Positions 46,380-59,899 of a DNA stretch of 64,000 nucleotides are shown here, piece after piece. A program made the position numbers and the translations under genes. The notes under the pieces are model-generated. The model saw nothing but the letters and a program-made list of their open reading frames with translations. It did no database searches and had not been told where the DNA came from. Source of the stretch: Marisa cornuarietis (taxonomy: Eukaryota; Mollusca; Gastropoda; Architaenioglossa; Ampullariidae). The DNA is taken from assembly GCA_004794655.1 (NCBI GenBank), contig SMMW01000576.1, forward strand, positions 1,302,001 to 1,366,000, written 5' to 3'. How positions within the stretch are numbered: the first letter of the stretch is position 1; the number at the start of each line of letters is the position of its first letter.

Positions 46380-49300
46380 AGACTGTCAAGGATGCTCTCG
46401 TGCGCCAAATTCACTCACGCACTCATCTAGACATTCACGCGTTTCTTTGTTCCATCTTAAAGACAACCTACACTCGTCTCCTGAAAGGCCCTGTCTTTTT
46501 AATATATGTGTTTATACAACAAAGAGTTTGAAAGGGAAAAATAACTACATTCGCCTTTAACCATTTCCAAACCATGACTAACTTCACTCTCCGAAACACG
46601 CGAGGTAGCGGTGGACAAGAATTATAAAGACATTTTAACTAGCATGCTACTACAGGTGCAAAAAGTAACTTACTGCAATCAATTAAAAATCACAAAGAAA
46701 TAAATCACTTGAGTTTCTTTCTTGGAATAAACAGCCTGAGCTGGAGGCCAGAAAACTGAACATGTACTCAAGTGTATTCAAGTGTACTCAAGTGACTGCA
46801 GTCGTTGAATGTTCAAGCACGAAGCTTTACTCACTACTTTGAGGAGAGTTGCTGCAAAACACACGAAGCTTTGACGCCGTCAGGATGAGTTCAGCGCCTC
46901 GAGGAGAGATAGGTGCCACCTCTGGGAGGGGGATGAGCCAATGGTCTTTCTACGTCGCCGACGAAGGTTAAGCATCTGCTATAGCTCTCATCTGTGACTA
47001 ACTAAATAAAGTTATAGACCTATTTAACAATTTTACAACAGACTAACATTTTTTTTAAAAAGGCTCGTTTTTCTAACCGAATTACAATTCTTTCAAAATT
47101 AATAAAACCGAGCAAGGGGACAACAATTTAGAACGATTTCAAAGAATCCAAATGACCAAAAATTGTCACCGAACTTTGCTGAGTATCCACAGTTAATTTC
47201 CCTATACGTCTGGGCGGCTGAAGTGTTTCGATGGGAAGTGAAAAGCAGACAGGCGTCGGGCATTTATGCATCCCTGCTAAACATTCAGGAACCTTTTAAA
47301 TATTTCCTTGTAAAGACTTCACATCCAGAATTTAATAATCGCTCTTTCAGCGTGTGCGGGTGGACCGTTTGCAATGCACTGAAGTAGCCACACAACTGTC
47401 ACTCAGAACAGGTATGCAATGTCCCCTGACCAGTATTTTGTGTCACCTGGGGTCATCATGCCAGTGCGGACACTGCGTGAAGCCCAGGCTTCATTGAAAT
47501 CTTTTTTTCCTTCATATTAAGGAAAGTACAGAAATCCTGTTCGCCTACCTCCTGACGTCCAGCTGTCTTCTTTGCTCGGATTGTATATCCACGTACACGC
47601 GTGCCTGCATAATATTCACTTTCATGATAAAATGTTGTCAGTCTGTTATGTGAATGGACGAATTACATCTTTCATTAATAAAATAGAATGAAGGAATAAA
47701 TGACACAAAAATAGTTCAGAAAGATAGTTGAAAGTAAGATATTTATCAGCTACCAGAGAATGAAACATTGAGGAATAAGTTCTTTAAGGATAGTTGATAT
47801 TTTAAAAAGTTAACTTCGTAAAGGTAACATGGCCAGAGAGGGTTACAGGATTTTCACTCAAAAACCTTCTTTGCATTGCAAGTGACGGTTACAAGAGAAC
47901 ACAAGCTTACCATTCAAACTTCTTGACACCAACTACAGCTGAAGGAACCCAACTTTCGTGAGAGAGCATAATGTCCCTTTGGTTTTGAGCTGGGAGTTTT
48001 TTGTTTTGTGTTCGCAGTCTATCGGAAATTAATTAATGTATTGTTGCTACCCATGCCTTCAGGTCACACAGAAGAAAACACATCAATTCCCGGGATCCAA
48101 AGTGATTTCTGATGAACGCCCTGCCACCGTTCGTGGAAAGCAGAGAGATGGATGTACTGTCTTACAATAGATGGCATGTGCCTGAGGGGTCAGTGGGGTG
48201 GGAAGAAGAAAAACCTGCCAGTCACTTATGGATGGCTGCCCATCCTGCCCGAAACATGCATGCCGTTGTTGAAAGCAGCCAGTACACATCTAAGGGAAAT
48301 TTCAGCAACGACAGAGAGTGCCGCTCGCCCGCCACTGTCCTGAGGGACATCGCGTGCATAAATGTATTAGTAGCACGACCTTCGGCGCGCACGGAGTTCA
48401 CGTCCAGGTCAGAGTGCAAGGAAGTCATGAGACCACGGTGACACGCGGCACGCACAAAGATGTCTAACACGTGAATTAGGTGGGCACGCCGTTTGTTTGT
48501 TTCTTGGAGGATTTTATTGTACCATTATACCTATTGTAATGCTACTATGCTTTCAGAGAAGTACTTAATATAGATATTAATATTTATAGATATTTATAGG
48601 GCAGGAACTTCAAATTTATATACTTCTTCTTTTATTCATTTTGAAATTGTAAACATTAAAATAAGGTTTTATATAGCACTTTTCTAATGATTTGCTCAGA
48701 GCTCTGTACAGAAATAAGCAGTTGTGACCTCAAGATGGTTTCTTTATGTAGGCAGACAATATCCGACGTGAACTCAAGAGGAAAGTGCCCAGATGTGAGA
48801 AACATTTATGACATGAGTTATATGCGGTAACAGGACATCCCGGCAATCATCAAGCAGAGAGGATGGAATAGGATCAAGCTGACATGATTTGGGGCTGGTA
48901 CTAAGAAAAATTTCCAAACTGTTTACTGACTGGCTCAAAACAACACAACTTTAAGCCCACTGTAAACTGCATCTGACACAGTTGAAGATGAAACAACAGC
49001 AGAGTCGAGCTTCTGGCTTATCAACACAATCTTATTGGTGAAGAAATCATCAAATTTCTGTGGGAGTTCTTGTGCAGGAAACACTGATGGGAGGGGAGTA
49101 CCAGTGGTTTTTCAGAGCAAACTGTTGCTAGCATTAAATAACTGATTAGTGGTTTTGCCGGCAAGAATTTTTTCAGAGTAGAAGGTCGACTTTGCACGTT
49201 GAACAATGTCTGTAACACATTTCTTGGCCGCCTGAAAAATCTGACGATGCATGGTGAGGACACTGATTCGCCACTACCGCTGTGCTCGTCTCCGTTCACG

Positions 49301-52300
49301 TTTGGCTTCCACAAAAATATTAGTTAAACTCTTGATCTCAGAATAGTCTAACACCAGTTCAAATATGCAGCTTCTGATATTTAATATAATCCCTGGCATA
49401 CTCTAACCCGAGCATGTGTAGCCATTAGTTTAACTCACTCTGACATGAAATATATGGAACAATTTTTTGTAATTCCAATTTCACATATAATATTTAGTCA
49501 TATCTATCCCTTAAAGTCACACCGTCACTTACCGTGGCTGTTGTTCTACCTTCAGTTATGGATGCAGACTGTGGAAAATAAAACACAATATAACATTCAT
49601 TGTTATGCTTTTCTTTGCACTTTGCACTTTGTGAACAAACTTTTCGTGGACGTCACCAGACTCGCGACCAAAAGAGGGAAGCACATGATGCCAACTCTAT
49701 CTGCCGTGTCATTGTGGTTTTAGAGTTTAGCTTTGGATCTGATTGAGAAAGTCATGTTTACTTCACTGACGGATATCGTAAAACCATGATCGACCATTTA
49801 GTAGAAAAACACTGTGTCATCACATCTCTAAAAGCAGAGAAGAAGTCGTCACCAGGTACAATTATGATAAAATACTTTCCTCCATAGCACCGAGGTACTC
49901 TATGCTGATTTGCAAAAAGAAAAGTACGTAGACAAATAGCTCTTTTTAATACTGATATAAACTTTTTAATACTAGTACGAGATTTTTTCTATAGCTCAAA
50001 TAGTTTCTAAGTCGTCAATTTTTTATATTTTAATTGTAGGTCATTTTAAACGTAAAATAAATAAAATGATGCGCTTGAGAGGCCAGTGCAACAACAATTA
50101 AGTACTTAACACTTAGAAATCTTCATCTAGTAGCTCTACCTAACACAATGAACTAATTCCAGGACATCCGGGTACTGAAGAATATTAGTAATAGCACTTC
50201 AACATTGGGATTTCAATCAAATCTCATTGCTTGCAACCGTTCAAAAAAGCCTTTAAAATGATGTTACTCAGGTTCTAATTAAGCCAGAGAAATGGTTCTG
50301 GCATCAGTGAGTTCAGCTTGTTTGGCTCGTTTCACCAAATGTATTCATTTCTCCTCAAAGTCCTCTAAAAAAAACTGGACAACTGAAGAGATTATTTTGA
50401 TAAAATGTTTGCAAATTTTCTATTGTAGTACATGGAGTGTTGGTCCTGCCTGTTAAACTGCATGGCTGGTAGTGACACGTCATCAGCTGCCTCACTCTCA
50501 GTCTCAACCTGTCAAGTAAACCAACAAAATAGGACTGCAAAAAAAATTTGAAAGTAATGCAGCAACACAGTTCTGTGTTCCTTATTGTGGCACTACGACG
50601 ACGATCACTACAAATGGCAGATTCTATGAGATAGATTACATGCCTACATTCTTAAAATGCCCTCTGCAGCTATATAGATATATATAGAGAGAGAGATTAT
50701 TTTGTGTAAGGGTTACAGCTACGCCCTCACAAGGCTTGGAAGGGTGCTGAGCCGAGGTAAAACAAAGCCAGGGGTTTGACTGTACGTCTTGCTCATAACT
50801 AAGGGCCATCGTACTTACCATCTCAGATGATGTTATTTCCTTCTCTCAAATACATTCTTAGGGCTAATAAGTGGTTCTTTCGATTCACCGCCCTCAACAA
50901 GACGCCCACCCAAATGAATTGTTGTAATAAATATCACAGGGTATGTCACTACTTCGCAAAAATAAAAATTATAACATGTTTCATCAAGTAAATGTCAGTC
51001 TACACATAGTCTCCCGGGAGTTGAAAAAGCCTAATGAAATTATATTACCAGAGAGACTGCTAGAAGAAACTATTTGACAAAATAATGAGGACCAAGTTAC
51101 AAAAAATGTGGTGATCTGATCACCGGTCACACAACACGCCAACCTACTAAACTTGCTGGAAAACCTAAATCCGCTAAGAGAGACAAAGGTTGCTAAAAAG
51201 AAAGTAAGCAAAACCTATAAACAAGCACACAAACAATCCAACTAAAAAGACAATTTGTACAAATCGCTTCGGTGTCTTAACACAGCCACTGAAAAACAAT
51301 TATTCGAGTCTAAATTTCATCTGTCTCGCCCATCCATTTGTCTGCTCGGCACGAAGGTGTCAACCTGACTGATCGACGGTGACTCCTTTACCCCAGTACG
51401 CATGCGCAGTCACAAACAGAGACCTGCTGGGCCTGCGGGCAAGGGGTAGAATGATAAGATGCAAATGGGTCTTATTTAGGGTCTCTTCCCTGGAGAGACT
51501 GAATGATGAGGAATACATTGATTTATTCCGGATGCAGCCGCGAGAAAACGAAGCTAGATTTAATTCAATACGGATGATATTCTGCAATTTATGCTTCGCT
51601 TTTAAAGCGCTGTTTCGTGTTTTTTCTTCATTATATAGTTTACAAGACGATACTGTACAATTTTCATTTGTCCCAGAGGGCAATTAGGAAGCAGATCATA
51701 CATAATTAATCAATAATTAATGACTTTTTGAGTCGATTTGGTTCAAAAATGTGACACTGTACTCACCTCCTCAAAATCGTGACAATATTATACTCAACCG
51801 CTCAACATTTACAAAACAAGTTTGACACAATTGCATCCTCTCCAGAGAATCTTCTGTAAGCTTCTTCTGTCAAACATAGTCGTTTCGCTGCGTCGTCTCT
51901 GTTCAGCCTGTGAAAAACTAAGTAAATTTCAAATTTTATCCAAACATTTACAAACGACAAGTCTGAGAGAAAGTCCACGTCCTACTGTTCATAAGCAAAA
52001 AAGATGGGAAGAAAATTTTATTAACGGTTATCTCCCGGTGACTTACATTAAAAATTGTTCATAAACGGACAAATATATAGTTGAATGTTCAAACACGTTT
52101 GGGAGATAAGTAAGTTTTTTTTTTCTAAACATGGTGGTTATAAGTTTTGCCAAAATGAGTCAATCGTTATTCCATATTATTCTTCCAATGAAGAGCGGCC
52201 TTTAGGCATGCGATTTTTCGGGAAATTTTGTAAGATTTCTATTACTGAGCTTTATCATCAGACTATTATCATTATTAAATGTTCATGGATAAGAACACAC

Positions 52301-54845
52301 CAGAGATTGTAAACATTCGGAACACCATAAACTCCCCTAGTTTTACACTTTTGAACGTTAAGGACATGAAATGAAGCCGCCAAGAGACATTCGCAGACTT
52401 TCCCCAGTTATAAAAGATACTACTTGATTTTTTTTTAAAATAAATGTTATCAAGCGAGCGCAGAAGAAACGTCTACATATTTTAATTTTAGCACGCGGAT
52501 CTGTAGCTTTTCTCATTTGAGATTGATACTACAAATAGACCGCACCGAGCAATCCTCACTGAAAAGGGTTAGAGGCTCAAAATCGATGGCTGATTCGATA
52601 TTTAGCGCCATTGCTTTCGCCTTTGAACGCGCTTGCAGCTGGGAGGGAGCCAGTGCGCGGGCAAAAGACGGGAGGCAGCGAAGTGCACGGTGAGTGGCTC
52701 AGCGCTCCTTGCCACTGTGTGATCCTCAGCGGTCATCAGCGTCAGCCAGGTCTCGAAACTGGTCACACAGTCACACCAAGCTCTGGCTGACTAGCGAGTG
52801 GCTACAGTTCGTGATATAAAAAAGATCAAGGTCAGTTTTAGTAAAGCTGAATTGAATTGAAATTATTTTCCTCTCTGTTTTGATATTTTGACATTTTCAC
52901 TTTGTGGTGACAGTGTTGAGCTAGCTTGTCCTCCTTGGGGAGACTAGAAGGATTACTGAAGAACTGCTCGCCTAGGGCTGTGGAACGCTGTATGATTCCG
53001 TGTCATTCATTCGTGTTTTTATTTTATCAGTCATTCATTCATTAGTTTGTTCGATTTGTATCGCTCGCTTGTTTGTTGATTTAGTCGACAATGCTTCTGT
53101 CCGCTTTGCTTTGTAATAATCTGGCTACCTGCATGGCTATCGTGCACAATTCGTTTTTCTGCTTTTTTTTTCGTTTTTGTTTTGCTTTTGTCGAATTCAA
53201 TTTTCGATCTGATGCCACTCTTTCTTATTTTTCTATTTTAATTTCGATGTGTCCACCTGCCGAAGACGTATTTTTCGTCTTCTTGTCAACTTCATTTTCA
53301 CTATACTGCTCTTTCCTTTCCTTCTCCATTTATCGTCCAAACATCGATTGCTCCTTTATGAAACTCGTTTCCAGATACACATCCTTTCTACCCAAACCTC
53401 AAGCTGCTCTTGCTCTTTCTTTATCAATCTTTCTCTCTTCCTCTCTTTCCCATCTCTTTCTCACTCCTCTCCTATCCTTTTTCATCCCGTGACAGATCGC
53501 GACAGTCTGTAAGAATAAGCACAACACGTAGTCGCCGGTGCTCTCCCTTTTCATCCATTACATAGCGTCTGGGCTGCAGGCGGAAAGATTTATTACCTAC
53601 TCCTCTATCCTCGACGAGTGTGATGTAACATTTCAAAGACTACGAGGAGTTTTCCAGGGTGACAATACGATCAGAGAGATCAATACGACTTTTCGCAGCC
53701 AGCAACGGAAACCACATTAATTTTTACCGTCCAAAAGCCTCAAGCTGTTATTTTTGTGTACAATTCTTCTTAGTTCCATAACATTGTACAACTCCCAAGA
53801 GACAGACCACGAAAAACATCAGAAGTCAGTGTTACCAACAAAAGAAAAAACCGTTACGAGGGGCTGTTGACGTCACAAACATTCCTGAATCTTGGGAGCG
53901 AGGCGTCGGTCACATGAGAAATTCAGCAGCTCTACCCAAACCCGCAGAGACGTTGTAAGATGTGCGACAAAAAATGTCCGCAAAGGTGCTAAACGATTTG
54001 TCACTGCCGCTAAATAATTTTGCCTTGTAAGGAAGTAACGGTAATATTTTGATCACAGCTATTTTGTTGGTCGTGGTGATACAGAAGTTCTTCACCAAGG
54101 CTTATGATAGTCGATCAAAAGCAGTGTTCGGCTGAAGATCTAACTTCGATCCTGTTTTACAACTTTTTTTAAAGTCTTTGCTAGAGTAAGTTTAATTTAG
54201 GTCTACATCTCCAAATAAATAAGGTGAAGTGTGAGTTCGCCAGCCCTGTCTCGCGCCACACTTTGTGGCTGAATGGATTTCCCCAAAAGTTACCCATAAT
54301 TATGCATCATAAACTGTGGATGTTCCCAATATTTGTGTTGGACCAATGGTGTTGTGGTTTCTTGTTACTTGTCTGGCCCAGACATCATTTGCTGTTGGTT
54401 GTGCTGGCTGGCTGGCTGCCTGCCTGACTGGCTGACTGGTTTATTTCATTCAAAAGTGCTTCCACCTAGCAGCGAGTTCGCATATAGCGAAGCTGATTAT
54501 TAAATGGTTAAAAAACCTGAAGTACCCGTGGAGAGGCAGGGGAGAGCCCGATGGGCATCCTCGTGAGCAAGTGTAGCATGTAGAATGTGCCTCCTGACAC
54601 CAATCCAGGGGCCAGCAGCACAACATATTTCTGATTTTAAACCTTTTACACGTTAAATCATTTGAGATAATAAGTTTTATAGAAACATAGCGCACATCGC
54701 TATTTTAGAACTTAAAAAAAACTTAACTCGTTTTAAATAAGACAAACTGCTAAAGCCAGACTTTCGTTCTCGTCAGCACATTTTTAAAAACAGTTTAAGA
54801 TTGAGAAATATGCTGGGCAACTACTTCCGGGACTTTACGATATGG
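46380..54845. other. Long intergenic region, no recognisable gene
   Basis: About 8.5 kb of AT-rich DNA. A decayed GCACTTTTCT/GCTCTGTAC repeat piece is at 48,660-48,720. A GC-rich patch at about 52,600-52,830 ends near a TATA-like GATATAAAAAAG and could be a promoter or 5' exon, but no coding exon follows. T/C-rich open frames at 53,091-53,512 and GGCT-type simple sequence at 54,390-54,440 are low complexity. Confidence 0.45.
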
Positions 54846-54990
54846 TGTCTATTTGCGAGAACTGGGTCATAGGTTCAGATCTCGTCTCGGGCACTTTTTT
54901 CTTTCTCTGCATATGGCACCTGTTTACAGGGCCGGCTGATTCGCCGCGATATCGCCTTAGTTGCTGGCTCTGCATAAAACACCAGTCTCC
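54835..54990 (+). mobile_element. SINE copy in + orientation, head diverged
   Basis: Carries the B-box-like GGTTCAGATCTCGTCTCGGG, then CTCTGCATATGGCACCTGTT, TACAGGGCCGGCTG and the tail module CTTAGTTGCTGGCTCTGCAT. The A-box region at its start is poorly preserved. Confidence 0.75.
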
Positions 54991-57835
54991 CCTCCCAACT
55001 CCTTTTGAAGCAGGCGAGTGTTCTACCGAGCGCCACCGGATGATCCCGTTGACCACGTTAGAGGTCTGAGCGAGTCAACAGCTTCTGATGCGAGTGCCGT
55101 AGTAGCTACCTGTGTTCTGTACCTACAGAGAAATTGTCACTTTGACAATGACAGTTCTTTATTTACGAAGTTGTGAGGGGTGATTATGTAAACATATTTT
55201 TTCCCATCTAGCCCTCACCCTTTACAGGGGAAGAATAAACTAAGTTACTAAAATAACATAAAATAAAGTATGCCATCAACAGAGAGTGGGGGAGAAATAT
55301 GTACAAAAGTGATAATTATTAATAAATATTAAAGGAGGACAAGGAGTATCTCAATGGCTTAAGACTTTGTATTTGGAAACACATCCTGGTGCTATACTCA
55401 CCAGTGGAGAATAAGAGGGTTCAGCAAATGATCTTTCGTTGTGGTGTAGGTATTTCAGTGATTCTTGTCGGAAGCAGGTTAAAGAGTTCATTTGTGGAGA
55501 TTAGGATTTATTCTATGGAGCACGCCCCCTGAATATTTAAAACTTGATTTAAGGTCAATTATTGGTCTATGGATATTAAGTTTGAAAGAAGTTCGTGTAT
55601 TTTGTGGGAAACAGCGGAGAGTCTAGAGGATAGTATACCGTTATAAATGAAGCTGTTTTTGCTGTATTTTAGTCTGTTTGTCAGTGAAAGGACACATAGG
55701 GAGGCGAATTCATCAGATCGTGTTTTTGGTTTCAGTAGAACTGCTTAAACTGCTCTTCTTTCGACACTTTCAAGAGGCCCAGAGAGTTGAGGTGTCGTCA
55801 AGAACTGACTAAATATGGACTGTATATATGTTCTTTGTATATATACACCAATATATACACATTATCGATGCTGTGTGTTTGTATGTATATAAGGGTTTTT
55901 TTGGCGTAGGAATGTAAGAAATGTTTGATTCTAGAAAGCTGGTAAGTTTCCTTGGAAATGCTTTTGCTTGTGGCAGAGATGTGCTGATACCATGAAAAGT
56001 TATTGTAAATAGTAACACATCAGAGTCTGTGGTTCTGGACTTCCATTCCTAGTTGAGTGCCGATATGAACACTTGGAAATGGGCTTGGGGCTGTAGCCAG
56101 GGACTAGATGTGCAGAATCTCTTGGGCAGTGAAATATCTCCAGGTTACAGCTACGGAGCATGTAGTTACTGGGAATGTGCTTTGGAGTGATGATAATCAT
56201 AAAAAGGATTTGAGTACTCATGTCTGTTTTAATTTTATTCTACATGGAGACAGAAGCAAATGTAGCTTTTAGCTGGTGTTACAAAGCACAGATCGGATTG
56301 GGAGAAAATCACATATCAGCTTGGAACTCATTTGGGTTAAGAGGATTTCTACTATAAGTGTCACTCCCGAGTGGTCATAGTATGACGCACAAGGGTCCGG
56401 AGATGATTTTAATCATTCCTATAAGATGGGTGGGGATATGCTCTAATGCATGCTCTAATACTGTTTAATGTGAAACTCCGTAGACCGTAAAGCTAATAGC
56501 CTGGCATGAGCCTATTTTATTCCACTAATATATATGCTGCTTCGTGTCCCTTGCACATCACCGGGTCTCCTAAAGGCACTGTACAAAAAAATGCCTGCAA
56601 CACATAATTACTCTTTCTATCCTAGCGCCTCGTAAAACGCTTTGCTAAATGTCCGTGAATTTTTTTTCTGGCCCATTCTGGCCATTCTAGTCTTCACTTG
56701 CTGATAAAAAAAAATCGTTACACAGAGTTCTGGGGGTAAAAACCCATGCATCCTGCATCGTTTTTTTCCAGCAGTTAAAGCTAATTGTAGTCATTTATAT
56801 TATAACCGTTCTTCAAAATACTTTATATAAAACGGTTTTCAGAAAATGGTCTCTTAAAACAAAGTTGTTGAAACATTTTGTTATATTCAGCATCTTCTGT
56901 GTACGAGAGTGCATATGTGAGAAAGAGAGCGTTTAACAAGAGCATTTGATAACACTATATAAATAATGATCTTTTTCAAACAAAACGATCTTTGTGGTGC
57001 CAGAAATACTTATATCTGTCATCTACACTATTTTAGTAGCACTTTGGTGTAGTATACCAGCACTTCACCAGAGGTAGAGAAACACACAGCGACAAAGAGC
57101 GGGGAGTCCAAAAACAAAGGTGCTTAGCAAGAGAAGACAATCGGGCCCTCCCAAGCTTCTTGAGGGCCGACAGGGAAACAGCCCGCGGGTAGGGTAAATT
57201 CGCTGGGGATTAAATATCGCCAACATCACTCCGGGGAAATTCGCCCGACAAATTATATCGTCATCAACATGACTACCATATGTCAAGTCCTTTTTATCTG
57301 CTCTCCCGCTTCCTAATTATGACCCCGGCCAAAGGAACCGAGTCGCTATCGCGGGGTTGGAGTGAAAACAGCAGTTGCTTTCACAGTAAACCCACCAGAC
57401 ATTATTCCGCACGGATCTTACAAGCCACAGAGCAGGCGGCCTTCAACTAGCTTCCGGAAGCATAGAAAGGAGAGAAACTACAGGGAGAACAGTTCATACA
57501 AAGCAGAGCGATGATGGAGGAAAGGGAAAGTCCATCACTCGACAAGTATACAGAAACGTGTCCACTCGTATCTGCTCACCTAGTCAGTTAGAGGAGTATT
57601 TGCGTGCAGAGCATAAGGAGTTTTTGTGTATTTTTTAAAGTGTATTTCTGTTAATGTGATTAGTCTTTAGTTTTAATGCTTTCAATGCTTTTCATAGTAA
57701 CTCGGAGAATACGTATTCTGCTTGCTTTGCAAATCATGTTCACACCTATGTATTCACTTACAATGCACACATATATGCGTGAGATTATACATAAGTAATA
57801 CCCTTGCTTACATACATACATGAATACACACGCAC

Positions 57836-57867
<32 letters not shown>

Positions 57868-58782
57868 GCGCGCCCGCGTGCGTGCGCATACAGCGGTTAC
57901 CAAACCACACTGGCTTGTTGATGGCGCAGCAGACAAGGAACAAATCAGCTAGGTTATATAGCTCTAATACCAAGCTAGAACCTTTTTAGAGATGGGTGGA
58001 TGGATTGGATCGTTTTCCAAGTCTTTGTCGAGTTTCAAAACCTTTAATTTGTGACGTTTTAACAAACCCCTGAAATGTTGCCCTGTAGTTCATCAATAAA
58101 TATTTCGCAGCAATGGGAGGTATAAAAGTTCTTTACCACGCCCGTCGTTCTTCGACCCTACCCCCAGAAACCACAATCAGATTATTAATGTACCAGAAAA
58201 AAAGAAATAAAAACCCAATCCCTTTAATGCTTACTCTAACGTGTCGCAGAAAACCCTCTTTAAATGCTGTTTCTTCTAAGAGATGGTGTGCATCAAGAAT
58301 GGAAGACACAGATGCTCGAAAAACAGTAAGGATTTTTTTTTTCTAATTCTTCCCCAACCACTCAAGCGCCTTGATGTTCATACTTTTTAACGAGTCATAA
58401 GCTTTTAAAAAGGCCTGTTGGTGTTTCGTGTTGCACGAGCACAAACGGAAGTCTCGTATTACAAGCGCGCGCAGCCGTCTTTGCACCAAGTTTTGTTACC
58501 GATAGTCTCCCCCTTAATGTCTTGCGCCCGCGCCCTGCAGTTAGAGTAGGCGGATTTTTCTCCAACTTTCTCCTTATCTGCATTCTTCCCTCTTCCTATT
58601 TGTCCATGGTGTCTTTATCGAAAAACAGTGCACGTGATCAAACGAAAGAGAATTTGCAGAGAAAACGCAATGTGTTCATGCCAAAACATTCTGTGGACCT
58701 TTCGTACTAACATCAGATAAATTATTGTACGCTTAGTTCAAGTATAAATGGTGTCTTTTAAATACTGGATATTATTATTATT

Positions 58783-58829
<47 letters not shown>

Positions 58830-59690
58830 TCTCTTTATAATTACTCTATCGGCTTAGAAAATTCAAGCTTTAAATACCATTTCTTCCAAAACATCTTGTA
58901 CATTAATTAACACTGGTTAAATGGTAGTACATGTTCAATAACGAAGGCGTGATTAAAAATTTTACTTTGGTTTTATGATGTGCATTTGGTACGGCCTGGA
59001 TAAAAAGGATATCATAAAAACAAAGGAAAATTTTAGAAAAAAAAACCGCAGAGTGTAATAAATCTGTATCAAGAAGGCCCTCAGATTTAAAAAAAAAAAA
59101 CGGCAATGGCTGAAGGTAGCTGAGGAAGCAGGGAGCTGGGTGGTGACCTGTGTGTGTCTGTGTGGTTGGAAGGAGAGTCTAGCTTAGCGTAAGGGGCGGA
59201 AACTTGCCCAGCAGGAATCGTCCAAATTCTGGCAACTACTTTCATGACAAGCGGAGCCCAGTGGAGCTTCTAGTGATGTTCAGCTAAGGTTTCTTCTTAA
59301 CAGCTGAATGCGCGATGTCGAAGTGGGTGTCGTAATGAGAATGGCGATCGTCACAGAAGAAAAGGGGAGAGAAAGAGGAACAGACGACCTAACGGGTAGA
59401 AGACAGAAAAATGCACTTTATTAGGAAATTGTATTTCTAAAATTTTATTCAAGTTTATCCACTGTAATGAATTTTGAATGTGTATCAAATATGCTCTTTA
59501 ACGTGTTCCTTTATATAGCAAAAGCACTTTATAAAATGTATGAGCTAGAAACTAAAACAAATATAATTATATAAATATTTTTACACATTTAAAAAAAATT
59601 TATTATTACATTATTTATCTGCATATAAAATAGACTGATTTTGTGCAGAGTGAGCAAGAAATGCTCCTAAATAAATTGATAGTTTTTACT
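54991..59690. other. Intergenic, no recognisable gene
   Basis: The - strand of 55,300-55,800 has a faint retroelement-like reading (KNSFIYNGILSSRLSAVSHK) but no clear domain. A CA run followed by (CG)10 is at 57,837-57,872 and (ATT)n(ATC)n at 58,771-58,829. No gene is supported. Confidence 0.4.
57837..57872. repeat. (CA)n(CG)10 dinucleotide tract
   Basis: Alternating purine-pyrimidine run ending in a perfect (CG)10, unusual in an AT-rich genome and of the kind that can adopt Z-DNA. Confidence 0.9.
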
Positions 59691-59694
59691 TTAA

Positions 59695-59696
<2 letters not shown>

Positions 59697-59755
<59 letters not shown>

Positions 59756-59830
59756 CAGATTGATATAGTGCATTCCTCAACTGTACGGCAGACTCAATGC
59801 GCTTTACAAACATTTTCTGAATACAAAACA
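59697..59830. repeat. (AAT)19 run with adjoining 'GCGCTTTACA' element
   Basis: A perfect trinucleotide run to about 59,754 followed by GATATAGTGCATTCCTCAAC and CTCAATGCGCTTTACAAACA. It shares its layout with 28,966-29,075, suggesting one dispersed family whose end seeds the microsatellite. Confidence 0.6.
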
Positions 59831-59899
59831 CTGAAATTACCCATTAATTCAATACAAAATGTATATAACACACATACTGACTACACAGACCAAAATATA

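Noticed and set aside
46143..46531. Open frames encoding repeated MSDSRRHIWCL
   Set aside because: They are produced by a 33-bp minisatellite whose period is divisible by three; no start context or domain supports a protein.
53091..53512. Two overlapping Ser/Leu/Phe-rich open frames that look membrane-like
   Set aside because: They derive from a T/C-rich tract; both frames are hydrophobic for the same compositional reason.
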